64,000 nt of DNA, from NCBI RefSeq assembly GCF_001632365.1, contig NW_024468555.1, forward strand, positions 124,001 through 188,000, read 5' to 3'. The notes beneath the pieces were generated by a model that was given only the letters and a program-made list of their open reading frames with translations, was not told the DNA's origin and searched no databases. This document shows, in pieces, positions 33,499 through 45,000 of this stretch; position 1 is the stretch's first letter, and every line of letters begins with the position of its first letter. This DNA comes from Laetiporus sulphureus 93-53 (lineage: Eukaryota > Basidiomycota > Agaricomycetes > Polyporales > Laetiporaceae). The translations under genes and the position numbers were made by a program.

Positions 33499-35608
33499 AT
33501 GTCGCGCTCGTTCCACATGTTCATGCCTTTCATGGCCGGCGACCTCGACGGCGAGGCAATCTCTATCCCTATTGGCATTACAGTCGGCCTACTTGCTTCA
33601 TTTGTACAATCCTTAGGTCTCACTATCCAGCGCAAGAGCCATGTCATAAACCAATCGCTGCCGGAGGAACAGCAGAAGGTGGAACGCCGCAGGCCGTGAG
33701 TGCACTGCGTGTCGTCTCTACAACGGTTTCATTACTCATGAGGATGCAGTCTATGGCTGTTAGGCTTTGGTTCGTAAGGTTCTAATGGACATCTGCGTCC
33801 GCGTGCTAATCACGATGCACAGCAATATTCATCTCATCAAACCTCTTTGGCTCCGTCTTTCAGATTGCCTCCCTCCCCGTCGTGATTCTTGCGCCACTGG
33901 GCGCCGTGTCACTTCTTTGGAATGCCTTCTTCGCCCGCATCCTCTTAGGAGACGTGTTCTCCGTGTGGATGCTCATCGGGACGCTGCTCATCGCCGGCGG
34001 TGCCGTCCTCATCGCCATCTTCGGCATTGTACCTGAACCAACCCACTCTCTTGAAGATCTACTGGAGCTGTTCAATCGCCCCCTGTTTATTGTATATTTT
34101 TCTCTCCTAGGCCTGACAACGATAGTCTCTCTCGCCATCGTCAGTCGCCTGTGTACTTTTCTCCTACGGGCTTCCACTGACATGGCAACGCAGACTCACA
34201 TCATTGAGTATTCCTATAAGCGACGCATCTCATTGCCTAGTGTCTCGCCACCACTGTCTCCCCTCCTTGCATCGAACACTCAACCATCTATCCTGACGAC
34301 CGCAATGACGGATTCATTCGTCGCCGACCCCAGCGAACGGACACCTCTCCTCGACCGCAAGCCTCATCCACGTTTCGATGACCGCTCAAAGTCCCCGTCT
34401 CCCTCAGGCAGCTCGTCCAGCCGTTCCATTCTCTCCAATGTTATCTCCTTAAAGACCCAATCCACACGGACACCTCTCTTTATGGCTGCCTCCTATGCAT
34501 CATTCTCAGGAATCATCTCTGGCATGTGCCTCCTGTTCGCGAAGAGCGGAGTAGAGCTCCTGATGCTCACTATTGGCGGAGACAACCAGTTCTGGAGATG
34601 GCAAGCCTGGGCTCTCTTACTCAGTTTGGGAGTCTGTGCTCTCCTGCAGCTATGGTACATGCACAAGAGCCTGATTCTGGCAGACCCAACTGTCATATGT
34701 CCACGTGCGTCCGCTGACTTCCGGTGTTGGGTGTTCCACTTGCTGATCGTCGTGCTTGCATAGTGGCATTCTGCTTGTACAATCTCTCGTCCATCTTCAA
34801 TGGTCTCGTGTATTTCGATCAATTCTCCCTCCTGTCCACCATGCAGCTTCTGCTCGTCCTGCTTGGAATCTTGATCCTGCTCGCAGGCGTTTGGATCGTC
34901 AGCTTCCCGCCTACTGGCGGCTACAGCATAGGTATCGGCGCCTGGGCCGAGGACGACCGCGACGATCGTTCTGACATTAGCGCAGACGAGTCCACGCTAC
35001 AGAATGAGAGCGAGGACGAGGAGAACGATGACGAACCACTGCGTCGTCGCTCGCGCGCTATGACCGTGCCAAGCAGCTCATTCGGCGAAGCCATCGGCAT
35101 GGACCGCGTTCCGCGAGAAGTCGAAGTCATCGCACAGCCCCCTTCACCCGTCGCCCCGGCCCATGTCTCCTCCCCCATCTTCACCACCTTTCCGGCACGA
35201 CCACGCCGGCTACCTACCAACTCGCTTCGCCGTTCTCGCTCATCGTATGGGGGCGAAGGCGCAGTGCCGACTTCGCCGTCGTCTCGGCGACGACGCACCA
35301 CGCTCGCAGCGCCGCTCAGCGTGCAGGGCCCGCTTGCGCCGAACGCGCCAGCGCTGCCCGCGTTTTCGATCGGACTGTCGCCGATGAGCCCGGGGTTCTC
35401 GCTCGTCCCGACGGAGAGAAGGCGGAGCAGGGTGGGGGCGGAGAGCATGTGGAGGGCGGTGAGCGATGGAGATGTCCTTCGTGGGCATGACGTCGAGGCG
35501 GGGCAGGCCGGAGCTCGAGAAGAGGGGTCGCCTGAGCTTGCGACGACGCGGCCCGCGAAGGGGCGGTGGAAGCTGGTGCACAATGTGTTCGGAACGTTGA
35601 GGAGATGA
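33499..35608 (+). CDS. NIPA-type magnesium transporter (DUF803)
   Basis: The protein starts MSRSFHMFMPFMAGDLDGEA and then has repeated membrane segments of the drug/metabolite transporter fold: ISIPIGITVGLLASFVQSLG, IFISSNLFGSVFQIASLPVV, LGAVSLLWNAFFARILLGDV, WMLIGTLLIAGGAVLIAIFG and, after a cytoplasmic loop, SGIISGMCLLFAKSGVELLM, LSLGVCALLQLWYMHKSLIL, NLSSIFNGLVYFDQF and LLLVLLGILILLAGVWIV. This order and the G-L-T-I-Q-R-K-S-H motif match the NIPA family, linked to Mg2+ transport. Three introns are in phase (33698-33748, a GTTCGT intron ending at 33823, and 34704-34762). The last 230 residues are polar and Ser/Arg-rich. A longer start at 33400 is possible, but its extra residues look like leader. 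Confidence 0.85.
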
Positions 35609-36160
35609 CGAGCAGGCAAGCGGCTGAATTTATTTATGCGCAGGGCGATTGCGCTATATTGCATTTAGCACCACAAGCGACTTGTGGCGGACGGCGTATG
35701 TTGTGATACGTATACCTTGTAGACGGAACTAGGACCCTCTCTTTCTTCGATCTCTTTTCTCCATATTTTCTTAATATTGTATTGGCACGTATCTCCATCA
35801 TACATAGGTATGCATACATAGCGCATCGGGTAAGCCGATGGTTCGTTCGAATTGGAGTGTCGTAAAATTCCTCCTAGTGGCGTCATCCTCAAGACTCTCG
35901 CGCGGCGTCGGTAGTAGCAGAGGGCAAGCTTAGACTCGGATGCAGGTTGCGTTGAGCCGTTGGGAGCATGTGCACGGGAGTACAAATGCTAGCCCATAGA
36001 GGGCTTAGCGCGCGCAATATCTGATGCGCATAAACGTCGACAGAGAAGCAGAAGACTATAGTTCGCAATATCATACACCCGGTCTTGGGCAGAATAGTCG
36101 CACGGATGGTGGTCACGACGGCCCACGGGCTGCGAATGGACAAAGTTCGGGAGAAGCTGG
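35609..36160. other. 3' flanks of two convergent genes, no gene seen
   Basis: Short AT-rich stretches follow the transporter stop. A minus-strand frame at 35889-36362 is open but overlaps, in a different frame, the better-supported terminal exon of the next gene. Confidence 0.45.
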
Positions 36161-36788
36161 CTAGCGCCAGAAGGACGCGAAGGACTTCTGCACTATCTCC
36201 TCCAGTGTGAAGAACAAAGTCTGGTGAGAGAGCGAGAGCTGTCCGCGCGCCAGGTATGCGTCGGCCACTGCATTGCACATCGGCCGGAGGAGGTCCGGGA
36301 CTGCTCGCCAGCGGTGGCGAGTAGATGCGCCTGCGATTTGTGCCCTCTTCGATCATGGGCAAATATGTAGCGCGTCAGAATGCAACTTGAATCAATAGGG
36401 GATGACGAGGCCCAGGAACACGTAACAGATGGAGAGACTGGCAACTATCTCATGAGCCGGGTACGTAGCAATCTACATGCAGTTCTGTCAACATACATCA
36501 TTTGAGGAAGAGCGGCGTAGGCGCGATGCTGGTCGAGGTCCTGAGTGGCGTTCAGTCGCCGGGAGGATGATACGTTGCGACCTCGGCTGTGGACTATCGC
36601 TGCTGCCGACGCGGAGAAGACCGCAGAGGGATGCTGAGCAGTGCCTCAGAGGTGCATGCAGCCTCCGAGGTAAGGGGCCCCACGGACGGAGAACGAGCAA
36701 CGAGCACGTTTGGGCAAGCCCGCGAATCTTCGTGAGATCTCTTAGCGCAGAGCGCGATTGATAGCCGAAGTGAAGTTTCAGCGAGCAT
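36161..36788 (-). CDS. Small hypothetical protein, four exons (candidate gene D)
   Basis: The last exon, 36161-36330, has strong coding character: AVPDLLRPMCNAVADAYLAR, then GQLSLSHQTLFFTLEEIVQK and SFASFWR before TAG. Upstream exons 36422-36444 (23 nt), 36497-36633 and 36708-36788 join it in matching phases, with GT/AG borders (the donors are GTGTTC, GTATGT and GTGCTC). The middle exon encodes SSSRRLNATQDLDQHRAYAA. The whole product is about 136 residues. The last two exons are better supported than the first, which could instead be a different exon further upstream. No family is recognised. The helical C-terminus could be a protein-interaction segment. Confidence 0.4.
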
Positions 36789-37382
36789 CGGATCGTGGGG
36801 TGGCAAGGCGGGAATGCTTTCCGGTCTTCAGCTGGGCACGCTGGTGGGTGGGAGGGTTAGTGCGTGCGCGGCGGAGAGGAAATTGAAGGATGTGTTGGAG
36901 AGACAGAGCAGCCGGTCCCAGCGCAGCGGACTGAGCGCCCGCGAATCTCACATGCTTCTCGTCTATTTCACGTGACCGCGCCATCCTCTGCTGCGCTGCG
37001 CCGTCTTGGATTTTGGCCTCCACCGCCCTCTCCGTTGCTGCGGGCCCGATGTATACAGAGGACGCATCGTCTGCCACGGATGTGGACGAAAGAACTGGGA
37101 TCGACAGCAACGCCGGAGGAGAAGGGCCAGCAGTCGTTAGCGAGCGTGAGATCGGATAGTGTATGCGTGAGCGCTTGGTAGAATGTCTGACCCCAGTTCA
37201 AAAATGATGGTAATTCGAAGTATAATCCATTTCAGTGTGCGTATGGCGACCGCCTCGGAGCCCCCCTCCCCTCCTCTACGCTGCTCCCTCCACTTCTTCC
37301 TCCTACAAGGCGCAGTCCCTGCCTCCCCACCCTCCTTTGATTTCGTCCCCTCTTCCCCTCTCTCCCAACCCGTCAGCGCACC
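36789..37382. other. Intergenic between divergent genes
   Basis: Both strands have GC-rich open frames (for example 36778-37110 on the minus strand) without recognisable domains. A CT-rich tract at about 37258-37370 precedes the DENN gene ATG and fits a leader. Unmodelled 5' exons of the minus-strand candidate may lie here. Confidence 0.35.
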
Positions 37383-40300
37383 ATGCAAGTACGCGCCGAC
37401 TCACCTGTCCAGCCCGCCGCAGGCACCACAGGCACCAGCTGCGGCGAGCCAAAGTTGAAATCGCGTTGGTCAGACGACGAGAACAAGAAGTCTCAGGGTC
37501 AACGTTCCGTCGCCCGCAAGCCCACCCAAAAGTCCACCCTCAGCCTCCAGTCCGTCACTAGCAGCTTTAGCTTGCCCCAGTCGCGCCCCAACTCCGCACG
37601 CACTCCCCGCCCAATCCCAGCGCCTGACCCGATCATCACCATTTCTGCCTCCGACCATTCCAACTTAGACGCGCTGGACAACCACTTCACTCCCAGTTCC
37701 TTCTTCCTACGCCCCGCCACCGCCGACAGCGTGGCTACCGCCGCCTCCGACGACCTTGACTACGTGACTGTCGAACGTCCTGGCCCAGTGTCTACTGCTG
37801 TCGTGGCTCGGTCAGATAAGGCAGCCCGGGTTCTCGGTATCAGGCATCGCACGGAGATGGAGCCCATCCCGGCTTCCAACCGTTCCTCGCTTGCTTCCGC
37901 ACGTTCTGCGCCTCAGAACGCCGTGGTTACCGCGCCTCCTCCTCCAGCAACAGGGCCAACGTTGCCGCTGGCATCGCTCTATGTCGTATGCGGCCTGCCG
38001 AAAAGCCCGCATACATGGACTCTCGCAGATCCGGATTCCGTGATGGGATTGCATCACAGCGAAGGCGCCGTGGGCAGATGGTGGAGGCCTGAGGTCCTGG
38101 GGAGCACAGTGAGCCCGGGTGCTGGCGGTGGCAAGCGAAAGAAGAAGGGCAAGAGCGAGGAGACAAGCACCATGTTCAGCAGCTCTGGTCACCTCAGCAA
38201 GCAGGAAGTGGGCAAGATGCTCTCGAAAGCACTGAAGGTGCGCTGCTTCGCGATGGTCTACACTGCACGCCTGCTCACGTAGCCCCCAGCTCTCCTTCCC
38301 TCGCGAAGTGGAGATCATCGCATCTACCCTTCAACCCGCTTCAACGGTGCATACCTTCACTTTCACGCTCCCTGCGCCATCAACACCGCTCAACCCATCC
38401 GCATCTACCGATCTTCTACGCGCCTCCGTCCTCACCGCGAACACTGATCATCATTCTTCCATTGTCTCTTTCCCTTACGACGATCCGCTCGCGCGTGCAC
38501 GCCCTTCCTCCGCATATCTTGGTCCTGCCTTCGCCGGATCCCCCGCACATGGCGCCGCAGGGCGCGTTCCTGACCTCAGCGCAAGCGCGAAGTTGACACC
38601 CAGCAGCCAGATTACGTATCACGGCGTGTGCCTCACCGTGTGGTCGCACGCGGACGCGGAGCGCACCGCAGCAATACGGCGTGCGCTTGAGGCGAGCCGC
38701 TCGCGCAAGGAGAGCGGACAGAGTAGCCTCGTCGCTGCGCGCATGAAGGGACGGCTCGGCTCGGACGCGGGCAGCACGAACGACCCGCCGGCTCAGGCGC
38801 GGCGCCGGGCGAAGCTGAGCGCGCGGGGCCCTTGGGGAGCGGGCACGGATGTGGACACGGATGGTGAGACCGACGGTGAGGGCGGAGGCGTGAGTGAGAG
38901 CGACTTCGATGTGGCGAGCACGGTCGGACACGGGCCTGGAGAGAGTACGCTGTTCTTGCCAGGGGATACAGTCTTCTGGCTACCATATGCATTGAGTGGG
39001 TTGATTCTAGTCAAATTCGGAGTAATATTGTGCTGACCACGTTCCCGCGTAGCGCTGGTATCGCGATACCCCATCTATGATCTGATGCGAGACTATTTGA
39101 CTCTTTCCTGGGCCCGTTTCTCCAAGGATGTCCAGTCGCACACGCTGCAGATTAGCAAGATTCTCTCGCATCCTGCCCCGCGGCCTGGCGAACTCGTGCA
39201 CCTCGATGCTTCGGCGTCTAGTCAGCATTCGTCGAGCCCAGGCGTCGAGACCAGCTTGGAAGTCGTCGCGCGTTTCCCTGGCGGCTTGGACTTTGGGCGC
39301 GGATTGGTCGACGTTAATTTCACCATGTGGCCGCTGTTCAAATGCTTGAATATCGATAATATCTTGACTATATGCGAGGTCAGCGAGATGTTCTCATGTA
39401 GAGATGATGTTCTTTTACTGATACGCACATTGATTGACAGATCGCCCTTGCACCAACCGGTAGAATCCTTTTCTTTTCTCGACATCCTGCCATCTTGGGT
39501 ATTGCGGTACATACTATCAAGTATCTTGTGGAATTGCGTGGGTGGAATGGGGTTGCACTCCCAACGGTGCACTCCCGCGATGCAAAGATCTACATTGACG
39601 ACCCTGGTCCGTGGATCATGGGCTTGGCTACTGAGGCACGGTACTGTGTCCGTCCGCCTCCTGAGGTGTGCGCTGTTGACTTGTGAGTGGATGTTGTCAC
39701 CATACCATCAAGCCGGCTCTACTAAAGGATAGCATTCCTTGTCAGAGATATCAACTACCTGAACTGCCCGGCACCTCCTGCTGGGATAGTTTCAATAAAG
39801 CAGCAGCGAGATAGGTACAGGCAGAAGCTATTGGCTGCGTTCGAACCTCACTATCACCCTGACCACTGTGTCCCGAGGTTAGTGGCAGCATATATGCTTA
39901 CTTGATCACATGTAACGATATTACATTTATAGTGAGTTCAAAGAGGCATTCCCTGCGGGCCGGTTCCGTCCTGTATGCAAGATACAGGCGAAACGTGGTG
40001 CAGCGTCTACCGCAGTGGCCGATATGGTGAAGCCGCCGGACTGGTGGCATTCGACTAGAATTATCCAGGCCTTCGACAGTGTCCTTGCCGACAAGGTATG
40101 TTTCGTCGTGTCGGTTCTTGTCCTGGAGCTAAGTACGCAATATGGCCATGATGACATAGATGAAGAAGCCTTCGCTGCTCAAGCGTATAAGCTCCTTCGG
40201 AGCAGTCCGCCCGCCTCCTCGGCTGACACCTGCGGAGCAACACATTCAGCACTCCATCCGCAAGCGAGCCACCGCCTTCGTTGATGCTCGGGACGACCTG

Positions 40301-41826
40301 GAGACCAAGATTGGGCGGTTGTCACGTCGGTTGAACTTCTTGATGACGGAGTCGGATTTGTGGCGGGACAAGTTCGTCACGTTTGAGCAGTATGCTGAGA
40401 AGCTCAGCGTGGAGGCGAGCGACCTCCGGTCGAAGATCAACAAGGAGCAGAGGGAGACGAAGAGGCTGTCGAGCATGGTTACGATGACGACAGCAGAGAA
40501 GGCCAAGCTCCAGAGCCGTAAGTCTTGTTTTCTCATTCCTGTCCAGAATTGATAAGAGCTGTGCAAACAGAATTGAGAGAGACCGAAGATGCACACAAGA
40601 AGGCCCTCACGGACCTTGAGAACATGAAGAAGGAGATGGAGAGGATGGAGGAGGAGCGTGCGGAGATGATTGCTGAAGTGGAGGCTCAGATTGAACGGGC
40701 GCTCGAATCCATGGCCGTTGAAATGAGTGATTCGGAATGCGGCTCTCGGCCTAGCAGTCGTATGTCCTCTAGATCTGCGCCAACCACATACCGCCGGCCT
40801 ACCGAGCGGACAAGGCCCCTCCGCTCGTTCAGTACGGAGTCAACTCTGGCCGAATCGTATGAGGGGCATGGACGCGAGAGCGTCGAGTATCACAAACTCT
40901 CGAGCAAGGACGCTGTGCCTGAGGTGGACGAGGAAGAGGAGGTCTCGAAGAGGGCGAAGCGGTTTTCGGCCAATCTCATGGATATGGCTCAGGATGGGAT
41001 GTCTGCGGTGGACGAGGGCATCAGCCAGAAGAGCGACAAGATCACTCAGAAGGTGCTAGAGATTCAGCGCAAGGTCAGTAAGCTGTTCGAAGTATATGTT
41101 GCACTGGACTCATCCTTTGATTAGCTTGAGTCAGCACTCGCCGCAGAGGCCCAACGTCGCTCGTCGGAAAGCCAGATGAGCGAAAGCGACCTTTCGGAAT
41201 CCTCAAGGGCTTTTAGAGCTCGTTTAGCGAAGAGCGGCAGGCATTCTAAAAAGCATCCTAGAGTCGGCGCCAAGAGAAGCTTTGCTTTGTCGCCTGCTAG
41301 GAGCGCTCCGAGCATCGCATTCAGTTCTGACTCATCTCCATCTTCGAGTCCTCCAGAAGCCAGTCCCATTGACCAAGCTATCGCCTCGAATTCCGGAGTT
41401 ATCAAAGCGGAGGGGAAACGCGACCACGAGTCGGTAGACATTCGCGACCTGCCGTCCCCGACTTTAACCTTGACTGTTGGTCGTCCTGCGTCACCCGCAG
41501 TCATTACCCCGACGACACCATCATTGTCGTTCGGTCCTAGCGCTGCCACAGATGATGAAGACACAGATTTCCAAAGCGCCTATTCGGCGAGTCCCCGGGA
41601 TAGTCACGGGAGCTTCGAGGGTGTCACTGTGAACGCTGGCGAGACTAACGACAGCGAACATAGTACTCCAATTGCAGTGCATCATGCCGAATTTAGCGTA
41701 CCAGCATCCAAAACTAGAGAGCGAGGATCTAGCGCTGGCACCGCGACTGTACCCCGTCAGACCCAAGATGCAAGGGCGAGTGAAGACATCGTGATCGTCG
41801 CTCGCCCGACTACTCTCGGAAGTTGA
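37383..41826 (+). CDS. DENN-domain protein (probable Rab exchange factor)
   Basis: DENN-domain proteins activate Rab GTPases. After a Ser/Pro-rich N-terminus, an upstream DENN segment begins near residue 196 (LASLYVVCGLPKSPHTWTLA), interrupted by disordered inserts. The central DENN region follows a series of in-phase introns: SRYPIYDLMRDYLTLSWARF, DFGRGLVDVNFTMWPLFKCL, ILTICEIALAPTGRILFFSR, HTIKYLVELRGWNGVALPTV and YIDDPGPWIMGLATEARYC. The C-terminal part has a coiled coil (DDLETKIGRLSRRLNFLMTE, EDAHKKALTDLENMKKEMER) and a long disordered acidic/Ser-rich tail. Introns are supported at 38238-38290, 39002-39052, 39379-39441, 40097-40159 and others. The target Rab cannot be named. The gene is convergent with VPS13. 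Confidence 0.8.
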
Positions 41827-42093
41827 TAATTCGCCTATACCATCTACGCATACTTGTTCATCTACTGTTCTGTACTGGATCTTTTCGTGCGGTTCTTAAT
41901 CAATGTCACCCTTGGTGTCATTCTCAATCGTTCATTTCAATATTACGCAGACCACCGTCGAGTCTAATCATGTAGTTTGGCAGTCTTTGCACTTTCACAA
42001 TATCATCTATTGCACCATAGGCTCACGTTGAGAGACTGGTATCAATACATTCCAGATATGTTCTACAGGGACGAGTAAGTATACACATTGCTA

Positions 42094-45000
42094 TTATGAG
42101 TCCATACGCCGTCGAGCATTGAAGACCTTGACGACTGCTGCGACTTGACCAAAGAACCACGTCTGCGTGTTCTTGTCAGGAATGCACACGAATTTGTCAT
42201 GGTCTTTTCCGGATTTATGTGCAAATCGGATGCCCGTATCTTCAATTGTGACCCCCTGGACGAGAGTTAAAGGAAGATCCCAGTCCAGGCGCAACTTGTT
42301 CGACCAAAATGATAGCGCTCTTGAAGCGGTTAGGAGCACCACATTGTCACCTCCTGGTAGATCTGTGCAACGTTAACTACAAAGTTTGCCTCCTTATGTC
42401 TGTAGGGCTTACTGATGTGAGCGACATAGAGCTCATCACGATAAGCCCCCTCATTGAGGTCCTTCATCCAAAATTGGCCGAGGGCCTCACGGTTTGAGTA
42501 CGGCTGCATAGTGCATGAGACATGAAACCTTCCTGTGTACACGAGACAACTTACAACAAGAACGCCATCAGCCGGGGTCAGACGCGGCTTATCATGCATG
42601 AGTTTGCATTATTCATGTACGAGAATGGCGAACGCTTACAAGTCTGACACGATCGCGCGCAGGAACGTCGAAGACAGTGGTGGTGTTGCGGATACCTAGC
42701 AAAAGTGAGCTTAATCTCGAATTAATAGATGGATAGACAAACCTTCACTCAAATTGGCAACAAGATCGAACGCGCCTACGACGGGCTTCGTGACAGCGCT
42801 AATCAAATCCATGTTAGCACAGAACTACCATGATCACGGCTACGAACCCTATCAGGCCCTTTCCGACCCCTTTAAAGAATCCCTTTGCTCCTTCGGATTC
42901 GGCACCCTCCAAAGGTTTGGTCTAACGCAATGTTGAGCAGAAGGCCACGCCATATGGGAGAGATCACGTACGACCATCCCTTCTATGCCACTAGCGATGC
43001 TGGTCGCGAAGGCATCTGCGCCCGCGGTAACACCGTAGCTATGCGTATATAAGCCTCACAAATATTCAATATTGGCAAGCAGCTCACATTGCATGGCGAG
43101 GTCTATTCCGTCTCTGATTCATCCGTCGACGAAGCTGGAACTCAGGATCAAAGGTAGTCGCGGATAGCCCTGATTTGAAGACGACTGTGAGGGACATTGT
43201 TGAAGCAAGTTCGTAAGAAGATTACCTTTGCCGACGCTACTGGTAAATTTGGTCATGCTATCGGAGAATCCGAAAACAGTCTTCTTGACAAAGCTCGCTG
43301 CACCCTACGTGACGGTGAGCATCTACCATTTGTAAACATAATTCGTCAAGTACCTTGGCAATACCAACACCCAGCTCGGAATTACCGTGCATTACAGCGC
43401 CATTGAAGGGCTCGTAGAAAATGTCCGCCACTCCAGAGCTGACATTGTTGAACAATCCAACCGGATTACCAATAAAGTCTGCTGATCCTAGTATCCGATA
43501 CAGCTGTCGTAGAATCTCCTGTTGATAATGATGCATGATTCTGCCCTGTAAATCCGGTAAGGTAAGGCGCATGTCTTTGATTGCAAGCGCATTCATCTCA
43601 AGGGCAGCATCGTTGACATTGCCAACCGTCATTACGATGGCGTTCACGACGACGGCGAGTGGATTGCGTAGACTCAGTCTATATCCAATCAGCTATGACA
43701 ACGGCGCCATTAGAGTTCACTCACGTGTCTTCATTGCTGACCTTTCCGGTAAGCATGAAGGAGATGGAGAGACGGATCGGTTGCAACTCCAGCACCTCAA
43801 AATATAGGTCTTGTCCATCCGAGAACTCATGAGGTTCCGGAATCTCTTCGGGGTGTTGGATGAGAACGCTGCTTCAGCGTCAAACAAATCATCCATAAAA
43901 TCTGTTGATATCGCTCACTCCTGCTGCCCCTCATCCCAAGATGCTCCTTTAATCTTGGTCAAATCGAGCACAGCCCATAGGAAGCCCTCGTCCGCCTCTA
44001 TAGTCAACGCTTGCAAAAGGATTGAACAGTACTTCACGAAAAACACCCCATGTGCTGTGGATACGGGTAATATGATCACATCGAATATAAGACAAATATA
44101 CAAACCTTGATCTTTGAGCCAGATCACCGAGCCTTGAACGGTTGGAAGAGACGCGACACCGATAGATTCTTGCGAAATAGGTGTGGGCTGGAGAACCACA
44201 GGGAACAAGGCATCATGCAGCTGACTGTCTATCTGTAGAATGCCACAGGATAAATTGACCGCTTGTGACATAGCGCTGTCTGTGTATTCGAATTTAAGAG
44301 CATTCGCCGACAGGTAGGCAACCTCCGTCATCCTACGATTGATGAGGGATATGCCAACACCTTCCATATCCACGGTGACAATGAGAGAGGGGTGCGTGTC
44401 CGCTTGAACAGCTTCGAAGGCATCCTGGCTGCCGCTTACAGTATCTTGCCTATTCAAGGATACAGAAGTGCTGCGCTTTGGTCGATATAGGCTCTGCTCT
44501 GGGTTGTAGTTCGTAATCCGCAAGATTTGTTTGTGACCATCTGCCCGAACATCCAATGACACTGCTCGCACGCTCTGGCGCTCCTGCTCACATCAGAAGA
44601 TGTGATTTTATGTGTGTGACGGGAGACGTACTGAGAATCTGAAAGGCACAAGATCACCAATCTCCATGACATCAACAGCGCGTCTGAAGTCATTAACTGC
44701 GAGTACAATTCGTTTGTCCCTCGCAGCTGGATAGTCCCATGCATAGTCGACTCTTGATTGCTTCGGGAGATTATACCTTGACACCGACGTTGGTGGAGCA
44801 TCGATATTGGAACGCGTTTGATCCTAGAAAGAGACATTAATTCGGTTATGGAACGTATGCGCAATCACCTACCGACTGGTAGAACGTGAATGTGAAGTCA
44901 CTATCGTTTTCAATCGTGAAAGGCCATCCTTCAGTCGCTTCGAAAATGAAGATGAAGATTGTCGATCCCTCGATCTTCACGTCTGCTCTCATCAACTGGG

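Noticed and set aside
35889..36362. 157-codon minus-strand frame
   Set aside because: The overlapping frame ending at 36161 has much better coding character and joins upstream exons in phase.
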